DNA of 64,000 nucleotides. It comes from Spartobacteria bacterium (GTDB lineage Bacteria; Verrucomicrobiota; Verrucomicrobiia; Chthoniobacterales; UBA6821). The stretch's first letter is position 1. Every line of letters starts with the position of its first letter. The notes beneath the pieces are model-generated. The model was not told the DNA's origin, made no database searches, and worked only from the letters and a program-made list of their open reading frames with translations. The translations under genes and the position numbers were made by a program. Positions 8,414 to 16,743 of this stretch are shown in pieces. The stretch lies in the NCBI GenBank assembly GCA_947487385.1, contig CANKWU010000002.1, positions 55,050 to 119,049 of the forward strand, in the 5' to 3' direction.

Positions 8414-9190
8414 ATGGAATTGAAGAAGATCTTCTCCTTTCGGGAGCAGGATGATGAAGCGCTTCCTTTTATGGATCATCTCGGTGATTTGCGGCTGATG
8501 ATCATTCGAATGGCCCTAACGCTCGTTGTAGCCATGGTCGGGGCTTTTTTCTTTCGAGGTATGCTTGCAACCATTGTGCAACGACCCCTGATTGCCGTTG
8601 ATCCAGTCAGGGTCGATTCCCTTCAGTCTCTTGGCGTGGCAGACTCCATGACCATCTCCCTCGAGCTCTCGTTCTATGCAGGGCTGATCATTTCTTTCCC
8701 GATCCTCCTGATCTTCCTTGCCCAGTTTCTTTTTCCTGCGCTCAAGCCTACGGAACGGAAGATTCTCCTTCCGGTGGCGGCCTTTGGCATGGCCCTCTTT
8801 ATCACTGGGATTCTCTTCGCGTATTTTGTTGTGCTCCCCGGAACGCTCGATTTCTTTTTTAAGGATGCCAAGTCCATGCACTGGACTCCTACCTGGACCG
8901 TGCGGGAATACTATTCCTTCACTACCCAGTTCCTGATCGCCTTTGGGGTCGCCTTTGAGATGCCAATGGTGGTTCTGGCCCTCGTGAAAATCGGCCTCCT
9001 TAACGCTGAGAAACTCCGCAAGGCGCGATCGGTTGCAATCATTACCATTTTTACCGTGGCGGCCTTTATTACTCCATCACCCGATCTGGTCACCTACCTT
9101 CTCATGGGGGGGCCGATGGTAGTCCTTTACGAGTTCTGTATTATTCTAGCTAAGTGGGTGCAGCCAAGCATCCTTGTTGCAGATGAATAG
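8414..9190 (+). CDS. tatC: Sec-independent protein translocase TatC
   Basis: Core receptor of the twin-arginine translocase, an inner-membrane protein that binds twin-arginine signal peptides of folded proteins. Six hydrophobic segments can be counted, and family landmarks include FMDHLGDLR at the N-terminus, FLFPALKPTERK and FGVAFEMP in a late helix. The usual Glu of the N-terminal HLxELR motif is Asp here, a conservative change in a residue involved in signal-peptide binding. ATG 8414 (MELKKIF) is preferred: GGGGAGGGGAC lies just before it, and the longer frame overlaps argH. TatA/B are not in the window. Confidence 0.93.
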   Translation: MELKKIFSFREQDDEALPFMDHLGDLRLMIIRMALTLVVAMVGAFFFRGMLATIVQRPLIAVDPVRVDSLQSLGVADSMTISLELSFYAGLIISFPILLIFLAQFLFPALKPTERKILLPVAAFGMALFITGILFAYFVVLPGTLDFFFKDAKSMHWTPTWTVREYYSFTTQFLIAFGVAFEMPMVVLALVKIGLLNAEKLRKARSVAIITIFTVAAFITPSPDLVTYLLMGGPMVVLYEFCIILAKWVQPSILVADE

Positions 9191-9261
9191 AGCGATTCTC
9201 ATGGAGTTCATGAGCTTGGATCTGGGGATCCGGTCTACCGCGACATTGCCCAACCAGCTTC

Positions 9262-10485
9262 TTATTTTCGAGGAAGTACGGAAATCATCAGCAGCAATGC
9301 TGTGACAATGGGAGGCAGCCAGGGAATAAGAATTCCATGGGTAAGAGCGATTGCTGTGGTAGCAAGTGATCCAACAATTAGAAGCAGAATGATGAACAGG
9401 CAATGAAGGCTTCTGTCATTTCGTCCGATGATCAATAGGATGATGCAAAGCCCGCAAAGGCCTAGTTGGGAAGAGAAAGGCAGGTGCTTCCAGGCAAGTT
9501 GCAATCCAAGTATCTGAAGGGTTGATAGGGAGAGGCTATCCGATTTCTGTCCGAGAATGACGAGTGCATCATTCCAGATCAGGTCAAAGTCCTCTGATTT
9601 CCCCCCTCTCTCCTTCTGTTCTATGCCGAGTAAGAAATCTTCAAAACTGAGTGTTTTAAAAGCTTGGGCTCTGCCCGGGGTAATTGGAAGAAACCCTTCC
9701 TCCGTCAGCAAAACCGGTGAACGCTCCGGAATCGCAAGAAATCTCCCCCCCAAAAGCCAACCGGGAGAGCTTTCACCGGCTGAAGTTCCGTAACTTCCAC
9801 TCACAATTTCCCTCATGATATCCCACCAGATCGATCCCACCACCACACCTTGGGCGGTTTTGGCAAAGAGTTGCAGCCCCTGATTTGCTCCTAGGGAAAT
9901 GGGTGATAATGGAAGAAAGTATCCCTGCTTCATATTGGAAATACTCCCCGGAATTGTCTTCCAGTCTGTACCAAGACGAAAAAAGGGTGGGGGGGTGTAA
10001 AAGCAAAGCGGTAGGGAATGATAGCGTGCATCCTCTGAGGGTTCCTGAGACTGGATGACCTCGACGCCTTCTGCCCTGAGGGTTGCCAAGACTCCTTGGA
10101 GAAGTTGCTCTGAGTCCTTATCCGAGGTCACTTTACCCGCGATCAACACGCGTGCTGGGTGAAGTTTGCTCAAGCCACGCAGCGCCATAGCAACATCCAG
10201 TGAGGGAAATGTACTATCAACGGGCATCATCTCCAGCAGTGCAATCTTGATCCCTTGGTTCTGCACCAGCGGCAGTTTTGTTGTCCACTGTTTGGGAAGG
10301 ATTTGTAAAATTCTCTCTTCGATTGGCCAAGTCAGACCGAGCAACTGAACGAATGTGGCGAGCAGGATGATCAATCCAAAGACGATACTTAGGAGAGGAG
10401 AGGTGGTTTCCTTTGCGTGGGCCGATGGATGGGGAGAGAATGATGAATCGCCGTCATCCGTTCCCTTGAGATAATAAAGTGCCAT
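9262..10485 (-). CDS. Multi-helix membrane protein, weakly CHASE2-like
   Basis: Unrecognised protein of 407 residues. A hydrophobic helix (about residues 32-52) follows a polar N-terminus. A large central region of roughly 60-330 is soluble and probably extracytoplasmic, and two or three helices close the C-terminus. The order of anchor, large outer domain and terminal helices resembles CHASE2-type sensory modules, and segments such as IKIALLEMM and RVLIAGKV are compatible with that fold. No kinase, cyclase or other output domain follows, so it would be a sensor without an effector. It is convergent with tatC and lies downstream of recN on the same strand. Confidence 0.5.
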   Translation of the reverse strand: MALYYLKGTDDGDSSFSPHPSAHAKETTSPLLSIVFGLIILLATFVQLLGLTWPIEERILQILPKQWTTKLPLVQNQGIKIALLEMMPVDSTFPSLDVAMALRGLSKLHPARVLIAGKVTSDKDSEQLLQGVLATLRAEGVEVIQSQEPSEDARYHSLPLCFYTPPPFFRLGTDWKTIPGSISNMKQGYFLPLSPISLGANQGLQLFAKTAQGVVVGSIWWDIMREIVSGSYGTSAGESSPGWLLGGRFLAIPERSPVLLTEEGFLPITPGRAQAFKTLSFEDFLLGIEQKERGGKSEDFDLIWNDALVILGQKSDSLSLSTLQILGLQLAWKHLPFSSQLGLCGLCIILLIIGRNDRSLHCLFIILLLIVGSLATTAIALTHGILIPWLPPIVTALLLMISVLPRK

Positions 10486-10530
10486 GACGGGTGCGTTGCT
10501 GGTTGCTATCGAGTAAAAACTTAAAAACCC

Positions 10531-12210
10531 TTAAATCAGGGATTCTCTGATCAGGGTTTCTGCATGTGCCTTTGCAGAATCAGTGACGCCACCCAGCATT
10601 CTGGCGATCTCGGAGATGCGATTGGATCCTTCGACTGATGAAAGTGTTGTTTCCGTTCGTCCCTCAAGAACAGATTTCACGACCATAAACTGTGATGTTG
10701 CGGCAGCCGCGACTTGAGGAAGATGAGTGATGCAGAGGACCTGGTGACCGAAACCGAGTTCCTTCATCTTGCCCGCCACCTTGGAAGCGATCTCTCCACC
10801 GACATTGGCATCAATTTCGTCAAAGACGAGAAGGGGGATCCTGTCTTGTCCTGCAAGTGCCGATTTCAGAGCGAGCATGACCCTGGAGATCTCACCGCTG
10901 GAGGCGATAGAACGGAGGTTCTTAATCGGTTCACCGGGGTTTGGAGCGAAGAGAAACTCCGCAACTTCGCTTCCGTCGGGACCCGGTTCCTCCTGCCTCT
11001 CGAGAATGATTTCAAAGCCTGCCTGTTTGAATCCCAGATCAGCCAACTCGCGCGCAACGGTCTTGGAGAGTTTGATTGCGCCCTGAGCGCGTTTTGCCGC
11101 GAGTTTGTCAGCCGCTGTTCGGAGTGCGGTTCTTGCTTTAGAGAGTCGCTGTTCGGCGTCGGACTTGAGCCCCTCGTAACCGGAGAGCTTTTCAAGCAGA
11201 GCTGCCGAGGCCGTTGCTCTCGCAATCACATCGGAGATCGAGGGGCCATATTTTCGGCGAAGCGTCGAGAGAAGGTTCAGACGATCCTCCAGTTGTTGGA
11301 GTTCACCAGCATCAACTTCGATGGTCTCCGCATCATCACGAAGATCCGAGATCAGGGAATCGATATCACTCGTGATCCTCTCTAGTGTCTCCAGATGCGG
11401 GGCTGAGCGCTCATCCAGGCGGCTTAGTTCCCGGAGTAGTCTGGTTGATTCAGAGAGAGCAAGGCTTGCTCCCCGTTCCTCGTCATCGAGACGTGAGACC
11501 ACGGAAGCCGAGAGTTCGATCAGTCGACGACTGTTCGATGCGGCCTTGTATCGGGCATTCAGATCCTCTTCTTCATCTGCAAGCAGACTAGCGGAGTTGA
11601 TTTCCTCAACTTCATGGCGCAATTGCTCGATTCGCTCCATGCCTCCGGCAGATGCTTCGAGTTCAGCGAGTTCACGAATAATCGAGGCAACCGCCACCCG
11701 TCGTTCCAGATAGGCTTCTCTCAGAGGAAGAGCCTCACTGTAGCGATCTAGAAGAAGGGTTTGCTGATGTCGGGAGAACAGGGATTGGTGATCGTGTGGA
11801 CCGTGCAGATCGACGAGACGGGTGCCGAGTTCCTTCAGGAGAGAGAGATTGCAGGAACTTCCGTTGATGAACTGCCGCCCGGTGGCGCCACTCCCCTCGG
11901 CCGCAATCGTCCTCTTGAGAATCAGTTCTCCATCTTGGCAGGGATCGATACCTGATTCCTCCAGCAGAAGGTTAATTTCACGAGTCTCCTCTAGGGAGAA
12001 GCAAGCCTCGATTCCGGCAGATGATGCGCCGGCTCTGACGACGCTCCGGTCTGCCCGTTCCCCGAGAAGGAACTTGAGCGCGCCGAGGATGATCGACTTT
12101 CCTGCTCCAGTCTCGCCTGTTACGGCAGTGAAGCCGGCAGGAAGGTCCCATTCCAGCACTTCAACAAGGGCTAGATTGCGAATTCTGAGAGATCGGAGCA
12201 TGGCCGACAT
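10531..12210 (-). CDS. recN: DNA repair protein RecN
   Basis: SMC-like ATPase acting early in double-strand break repair. The N-terminal half-ATPase has Walker A GETGAGKS near residue 35. A central coiled-coil region (about 160-390, rich in Leu, Glu and Ala) follows. The C-terminal half-ATPase has the ABC-like signature SSGEISRVMLALK and Walker B LLVFDEIDANVGG. The length of 559 is normal. ATG at 12210 or the in-frame ATG at 12201 (MLRSLRIRN) are both possible; the shorter begins where family members usually begin. It is divergent from the MBL gene across a T-rich repeat spacer. Confidence 0.95.
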   Translation of the reverse strand: MSAMLRSLRIRNLALVEVLEWDLPAGFTAVTGETGAGKSIILGALKFLLGERADRSVVRAGASSAGIEACFSLEETREINLLLEESGIDPCQDGELILKRTIAAEGSGATGRQFINGSSCNLSLLKELGTRLVDLHGPHDHQSLFSRHQQTLLLDRYSEALPLREAYLERRVAVASIIRELAELEASAGGMERIEQLRHEVEEINSASLLADEEEDLNARYKAASNSRRLIELSASVVSRLDDEERGASLALSESTRLLRELSRLDERSAPHLETLERITSDIDSLISDLRDDAETIEVDAGELQQLEDRLNLLSTLRRKYGPSISDVIARATASAALLEKLSGYEGLKSDAEQRLSKARTALRTAADKLAAKRAQGAIKLSKTVARELADLGFKQAGFEIILERQEEPGPDGSEVAEFLFAPNPGEPIKNLRSIASSGEISRVMLALKSALAGQDRIPLLVFDEIDANVGGEIASKVAGKMKELGFGHQVLCITHLPQVAAAATSQFMVVKSVLEGRTETTLSSVEGSNRISEIARMLGGVTDSAKAHAETLIRESLI

Positions 12211-12277
12211 GGCGGATACTATGCCAGTCGTTGAGTTGGAGTTGAAGCGTTCAATTGCAGGATGGAAATATCCTTCC

Positions 12278-12320
12278 CCTTTTAACCTTTTTTAACTTTT
12301 TTAACCTTTTAACTTTAATA
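12278..12320. repeat. Short-period T-rich repeat in divergent spacer
   Basis: A run of near-identical units of the form CCTTTTAA/CTTTTTTAA (period 8-10) fills the spacer between recN and the MBL gene and ends three bases before the MBL ATG. It would shape the leader of the MBL mRNA and leaves little room for a normal ribosome-binding site. Confidence 0.6.
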
Positions 12321-12322
12321 CG

Positions 12323-13111
12323 ATGCCTTCCTTGGAACTGACTTTTCTTGGAACGGGAACTTCCCAGGGTGTTCCGATCATCGGTTGCACCTGCCCGGTC
12401 TGCTGTTCCAGTGACCCTCGGGATCAACGCGGTCGCACTTCCCTCTTGGTGAAGGCTCCTGACTTGCATTTCGTGATCGATACCGCCCCCGAGTTCCGGA
12501 TGCAGTGCCTTCGGGAAGGGATCACCAGACTGGATGCGGCCCTGATTACACATGCCCATACGGATCACATCATGGGATTCGATGACATGAGACGCTTCTG
12601 CGAAATGGAGGATCGTCCGATGCCTGTCCATGCTTCGGAGGAGACGATGGAGGGGCTCAGAAACACATTCCGTTATGCTTTTGATGAACCCCAGACTTGG
12701 AAGAATTATCTCCGTCTGTCTCCGCAGTTGATTCGGGGGCCTTTTCAGCTTGGTGAAACGAGTGTCGTGCCCGTGGAACTCCCCCATGGCAAATTTACCA
12801 CCACAGGTTATGTTTTTCATCGTGGTGGCCGGAAGCTGTTAGCCTACTTCACTGATTGTTCTGGGCTGCCACCAGCGGCGGTCGAGGCTGCACAGGGAGT
12901 AGAGTTGCTCGTTGTGGATGCTCTGCGGGATCGATCTCATCCGACACATATGAATTTTGATCAAGCCATCATTGCGGCTCGATTAGTCGGGCCATCCAGC
13001 ACATTATTTATCCATCTTTGTCATGAAGTTTCCCATGCTGCGAAGCAGCTTGAGCTGCCGCCCGGATTCGGTCTGGCTTATGATGGCCTCCAAGTGAAGT
13101 TGGATGGGTAG
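12323..13111 (+). CDS. MBL-fold metallo-hydrolase (PhnP-like)
   Basis: Metallo-beta-lactamase fold hydrolase. The metal site motif is HAHTDH (residues 75-80), with further ligands in TDCSG and the late IHLCHE segment. The opening TFLGTGTSQGVPIIGCTCPVC, whose Cys residues resemble those of PhnP-type phosphodiesterases, places it in the PhnP-like cyclic phosphate/phosphoribosyl hydrolase group. No phn (phosphonate) genes are nearby, so the substrate is not known and the symbol is withheld. The ATG at 12323 is directly preceded by an AT-rich repeat rather than a clear ribosome-binding site. Confidence 0.85.
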   Translation: MPSLELTFLGTGTSQGVPIIGCTCPVCCSSDPRDQRGRTSLLVKAPDLHFVIDTAPEFRMQCLREGITRLDAALITHAHTDHIMGFDDMRRFCEMEDRPMPVHASEETMEGLRNTFRYAFDEPQTWKNYLRLSPQLIRGPFQLGETSVVPVELPHGKFTTTGYVFHRGGRKLLAYFTDCSGLPPAAVEAAQGVELLVVDALRDRSHPTHMNFDQAIIAARLVGPSSTLFIHLCHEVSHAAKQLELPPGFGLAYDGLQVKLDG

Positions 13112-13137
13112 ATTTGTTTGATAAAATCCTATCAATC

Positions 13138-14739
13138 ATGAGTATGACGCGCCTCTTTCCTCATTTCATCCTGTTTGCGATCGTCCTGAATTTCGCAGGC
13201 CTATCTGCTGCAACTCCCCAGGAGGATGCTGCCGCCACCATAGTAATCTATAATGCCAATGATCCGGATTCCAAGGGGCTGGCTGACTTCTACTGCTCCG
13301 CACGGTCCATAGATCCCGCTCATGAGATCGCCCTTTACGCAACAAATGCGGAGGAGATCTCCCGGAGCGATTACGATATCTCTATTGCTACTCCGCTCAG
13401 GCAGGAGTTGGTGAATCGTGGATATTGGAGCATCTCCCGCGACATGATGAATCGTCCTATCGTGATCGCTTCGAGCATTCGTTATGCTGCTGTGATCCGA
13501 GGCCTCCCGCTCAAGATCAAGGAGTGCGCCGACTATCCTGGAGATGCGCAGGTGCAGCCTGCCCCAGTCGGTACGGTGAATGCAGCATCTGTCGACTCGG
13601 AGCTCTCCATTCTGGGGCTGTTTTCATCACAAATCTCAGGGTTACTTAAGAACCCTATCTGCAATAGTGCTTCACAGAGTGTATTCAACCCCCAGATCTC
13701 TCCCACGCTCCTCTTTGTGTCACGGCTCGATGCTCCGAATGTGGAGGCTATAAAATCCATGGTTCTGAACGGTATCCGTGCTGAGAAAGAGGGCCTCTGG
13801 GGTTGGGGGTATATCGATTTGCGTTCTATCAACTCCGGCGGCTATGCCCTCGGTGACAACTGGATCAGAAGCGCAGGCGCAGCAATGAGGCGCTACGGCA
13901 TTCCGGTGATCACCGATGATCTTCCCGATACTTACCAGTCAGGATTTCCTATCACCGGTGCCGCCGCCTACTACGGCTGGTACTCAGAGAATATTGACGG
14001 CCCGTTCACGGATACTTTCTTCCGGTTCGTCCCGGGAGCGGTGGCTGCACATCTTCATTCCTTTAGTGCCACAACACTGCATGATCCGAATAAAGGTTGG
14101 ACAGGTCCTCTCATCCAACACGGGGTCAGCGCTTCCTTAGGGAACGTCTATGAACCCTATCTGAGTTTTACCACAGATATGGGCACCTTCTGTTCCAGCC
14201 TTCTTGCCGGATCCAATCTCGCCGATAGCTACTACTCAGCTCAACCCGTACTCTCATGGATGAGCATCCTGGTTGGTGATCCCCTTTATCGTCCCTACGC
14301 TTGCTTGGCGCAGGCCGACAGCACCTCCCCGTCCAAAAGTGTCTGGACCGACTATCGGAGGATCATTCTTTCCCATGACGGAAATGTCCTGAAATCGGCA
14401 GGAGATCTTGTAGCCCGTGCCAAGCAGGGGGGTGAGAGTCTTTATCTCGAGGCGCTGGGGGCTGCCCAGATGGATGCAGGAGCTCTCCCGGCCGCGGAGG
14501 CCAGCTTTGCCATGGCATTTAAGATGGCAAAAGAAAACGCTGTGCAGTTTCGCTTACTGCTTGAGGATGCTCGTTGCTTTGAGAAGCAGGGAGATCCCGC
14601 CCAGGGAGCATCACTTCTGCGCTGGGGATTGCTTCATTATACCACAGCCTCCCAGCGGGGGATTCTTCTGGCATGGATCGCTAGGATGGATCCGATCAAG
14701 CCTACCCCGTCGTCATCTCCGGCACCATCCATCAGATAA
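13138..14739 (+). CDS. TIGR03790 family protein
   Basis: The sequence VIYNANDPDSKGLADFYCSAR, followed by DPAHEIAL and a long region with WGWGYIDLR and GAAAYYGWYSE, is characteristic of the TIGR03790 family. The function is unknown, but the family is reported only from genomes that carry exosortase (PEP-CTERM sorting). The N-terminus is a signal peptide (LFPHFILFAIVLNFAGLSAA). The C-terminal 110 residues look like TPR-type helices. The start may be ATG 13138 or 13144; a TTG at 13114 would add non-signal residues. PEP-CTERM proteins at 29.9-32.2 kb agree with the family's distribution. Confidence 0.85.
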   Translation: MSMTRLFPHFILFAIVLNFAGLSAATPQEDAAATIVIYNANDPDSKGLADFYCSARSIDPAHEIALYATNAEEISRSDYDISIATPLRQELVNRGYWSISRDMMNRPIVIASSIRYAAVIRGLPLKIKECADYPGDAQVQPAPVGTVNAASVDSELSILGLFSSQISGLLKNPICNSASQSVFNPQISPTLLFVSRLDAPNVEAIKSMVLNGIRAEKEGLWGWGYIDLRSINSGGYALGDNWIRSAGAAMRRYGIPVITDDLPDTYQSGFPITGAAAYYGWYSENIDGPFTDTFFRFVPGAVAAHLHSFSATTLHDPNKGWTGPLIQHGVSASLGNVYEPYLSFTTDMGTFCSSLLAGSNLADSYYSAQPVLSWMSILVGDPLYRPYACLAQADSTSPSKSVWTDYRRIILSHDGNVLKSAGDLVARAKQGGESLYLEALGAAQMDAGALPAAEASFAMAFKMAKENAVQFRLLLEDARCFEKQGDPAQGASLLRWGLLHYTTASQRGILLAWIARMDPIKPTPSSSPAPSIR

Positions 14740-14825
14740 GAAATATGGAACTCAGAGGCAACGGATGCGAAGCAACGGCCAAGCAAGCAAACTCAGGAAA
14801 GGTTTCAAGAAAGGCTTCCTTAAGA

Positions 14826-15320
14826 ATGAGCAGCATTCTGTGCCTCTTTTGGCTTTTAGCATCCACTGGGTCATGCCTCATGCCGGAAGATGTCAGTTCC
14901 AATGCAGGCAAGGAACTCAAAGCCTTTCCTCCGGCGGGTGAGGGGATGTGTCGTTATGTGATTTTCCTGCCGACAGAGAAGGAAGAGGAGCTCCTGAAAA
15001 TTCAACTTCTGGTTGGCAAAACCGTGAAGCTTGATTCCCGGAACCGCTACTTCTTCGGAGGACGACTCGAGACGGTTCCCATTCCAGGGTGGGGATATGA
15101 TCGGTACGTCCTGAAATCCCTTGGTCCCATGGCGGGAACACTCATGGCTGTTGATCCGAGCGAGCCAAAGGTCGACCGCTTCATCACCCTCGGAGGGGAA
15201 CCCGATCTCCTCCGTTACAACAGCCGCATGCCGCTGGTGGTTTACGTACCAGAGGGAGTCGAAGTTCGCTCCCGAATCTGGAGAGCGGATAATAGGGTGG
15301 AAAACGCTCTCAATCAGTAG
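14826..15320 (+). CDS. eco: Ecotin-type serine protease inhibitor
   Basis: Periplasmic inhibitor of trypsin-fold serine proteases. Alignment to E. coli ecotin is clear in GWGYDRYVL, the LLRYNSRMPLVVYVPEGV stretch and the final RIWRADNRVENAL. A hydrophobic signal peptide (SSILCLFWLLASTGS) begins at ATG 14826; in-frame codons back to 14745 look non-coding. The reactive-site loop reads AGTLMAVDP, putting Leu at P1 where E. coli has Met84. The two cysteines that form the E. coli disulfide (C50, C87) are Ser and Val, so the bond is absent. Leu at P1 would suit chymotrypsin- or elastase-like targets. Confidence 0.88.
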   Translation: MSSILCLFWLLASTGSCLMPEDVSSNAGKELKAFPPAGEGMCRYVIFLPTEKEEELLKIQLLVGKTVKLDSRNRYFFGGRLETVPIPGWGYDRYVLKSLGPMAGTLMAVDPSEPKVDRFITLGGEPDLLRYNSRMPLVVYVPEGVEVRSRIWRADNRVENALNQ

Positions 15321-15490
15321 GCTGCAATCATCGCGGCCAAACAAGAGCCGTCGAGAAATGCTACCGCATGGAGCCCTTCACAAGTGATCGTGAGCGAGTG
15401 GAGTTCCTCTTCGCCCTCTACGAGAAGCTCACGGCGCCACTTGTAGCTCCAAAGAATAAAACCCCGCGCCGGAAAAAAGCAGCGGGTTAA
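15320..15490 (+). pseudogene. Possible 3' remnant of a decayed gene
   Basis: An open frame ending in TAA at 15488-15490 reads as plausible protein: ERVEFLFALYEKLTAPL, then a basic tail PRRKKAAG. Codon choice resembles real genes, yet the frame has no credible full-length start. The first ATG (15368) leaves only 40 residues, and the rest runs back into the ecotin 3' end. The basic C-terminal tail is reminiscent of transposase ends, but no terminal repeats or other transposase pieces are nearby. It could also be a genuine very small protein. Confidence 0.3.
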
Positions 15491-15723
15491 AATCTTATCC
15501 GAAAACCTGGCGGTTTAGTGCCGGAAACCGAATCCCAAAATAACGTCCCACCTCTCTCGAGGGTGAGCACGAGGCTTTGTGTGATCACGATCATACTCAA
15601 GGGCTGATGTCCCGGGGTATCAGTCGTGCTTTTTGCGCCTGAGCCAGATATTGAGCTTGATGATTCCGTTTTCGGATTTCGATTGGAAAAACCCCAGGAA
15701 AAGGCAAGTTACAAGCTTCCAGC
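15491..15723. other. Spacer before the DUF808 gene
   Basis: Together with the preceding remnant this makes a stretch of about 400 bases without a recognisable gene. I see no RNA gene, long palindrome or promoter I would defend. Short palindromic bits such as CTCTCGAG occur, but no clear terminator. Confidence 0.5.
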
Positions 15724-16623
15724 ATGACCAGTCTTCTTGCTCTCCTTGATGATATCGCCACCCAGTTGGACGACGTGGCTTTTTTGAGCAAAGTGGCTGC
15801 TCAAAAGACCGTAGGCGTTCTCGGGGACGATCTGGCGCTCAATGCCCAGCAGGTCAGCGGGGTTTCGGCGGACAGGGAACTTCCCGTGGTCTTTGCTGTC
15901 TTCAAAGGATCGCTGGTAAACAAGGCCATCCTTGTTCCCTCGGCACTGATTGTCAGTGCGGTGACTCCCTGGCTGATCACTCCGTTGCTGATGGCGGGTG
16001 GTGCCTATCTCTGCTTTGAGGGAGTTGAGAAGATGGCCCACAAGTTTCTTCACCGTGGGCATATCGCCCGGGAGGCTGAGGCCGAGATGCTCCGAGCCGT
16101 GAAGGATCCCGCTCTCAACCTCCCGGCGCTGGAAAGGGAAAAAGTCAAGGGAGCCATCCGGACCGACTTCATCCTTTCTGCTGAAATCGTCACCATCGCT
16201 CTTGGCATGGCACAGGGGAGTCCCTTGCTCAGCCAGATTCTGGTGCTGGCCGGATTGTCGCTGCTGATGACATTCGGGGTCTACGGTCTGGTGGCTGGCA
16301 TTGTTAAAATCGATGATCTTGGCCTCTACCTTTCCCGATTCCCGTCCACGAATGGGCAAGGCGGTGGATTGCAGGCGGTCGGTCGCAGCTTACTACAGGT
16401 GACTCCCTGGCTGATGAAGGCGCTGTCGGCGGCGGGCACGGCGGCGATGTTCTTGGTGGGAGGGGGCATCCTGGTGCATGGCGCACCCTTCCTCCATAAG
16501 CTCACGGCCCACATGCCGCTACCGATACTCTGGGATGCCCTAGTCGGAATAGGTGCCGGCACCCTGGTGCTGGCCGTCGTACTGCTGGTGAAAAAACTCC
16601 TCCCTAACTCCTCAAAGCACTAA
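15724..16623 (+). CDS. DUF808 family inner-membrane protein (YedI-like)
   Basis: The sequence matches the DUF808/YedI family from its first residues: SLLALLDDIATQLDDVA, then KTVGVLGDDLALNA and an acidic-polar region before paired hydrophobic helices. About five membrane helices are visible (near residues 75-95, 150-170, 175-200, 225-255, 270-290). The length of 299 is normal. The function of the family is unknown. It converges on lepA, with a 13-bp inverted repeat in between. Confidence 0.88.
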   Translation: MTSLLALLDDIATQLDDVAFLSKVAAQKTVGVLGDDLALNAQQVSGVSADRELPVVFAVFKGSLVNKAILVPSALIVSAVTPWLITPLLMAGGAYLCFEGVEKMAHKFLHRGHIAREAEAEMLRAVKDPALNLPALEREKVKGAIRTDFILSAEIVTIALGMAQGSPLLSQILVLAGLSLLMTFGVYGLVAGIVKIDDLGLYLSRFPSTNGQGGGLQAVGRSLLQVTPWLMKALSAAGTAAMFLVGGGILVHGAPFLHKLTAHMPLPILWDALVGIGAGTLVLAVVLLVKKLLPNSSKH

Positions 16624-16712
16624 TCTAATCAAATGAACCCAGGAATTTTGGATGCGGAGCTAGGCTGCCAAGCGAGCGCAGACAAACGCCGCAGGGCTCA
16701 AAATTGCGAGCC

Positions 16713-16743
16713 TTTGAAAACCAATCTTTAATTGGTTTTCAAA
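16713..16743. terminator. Perfect 13-bp inverted repeat overlapping the end of lepA
   Basis: TTTGAAAACCAAT at 16713-16725 and its exact complement at 16731-16743 flank a five-base loop. The right arm encodes the last codons of lepA, and the lepA stop (16728-16730) lies in the loop. It sits between convergent genes, so it may act as a terminator in either direction. The stem is AT-rich and lacks a long U-run after it, so it may instead be an mRNA 3'-end stabiliser. Confidence 0.5.
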
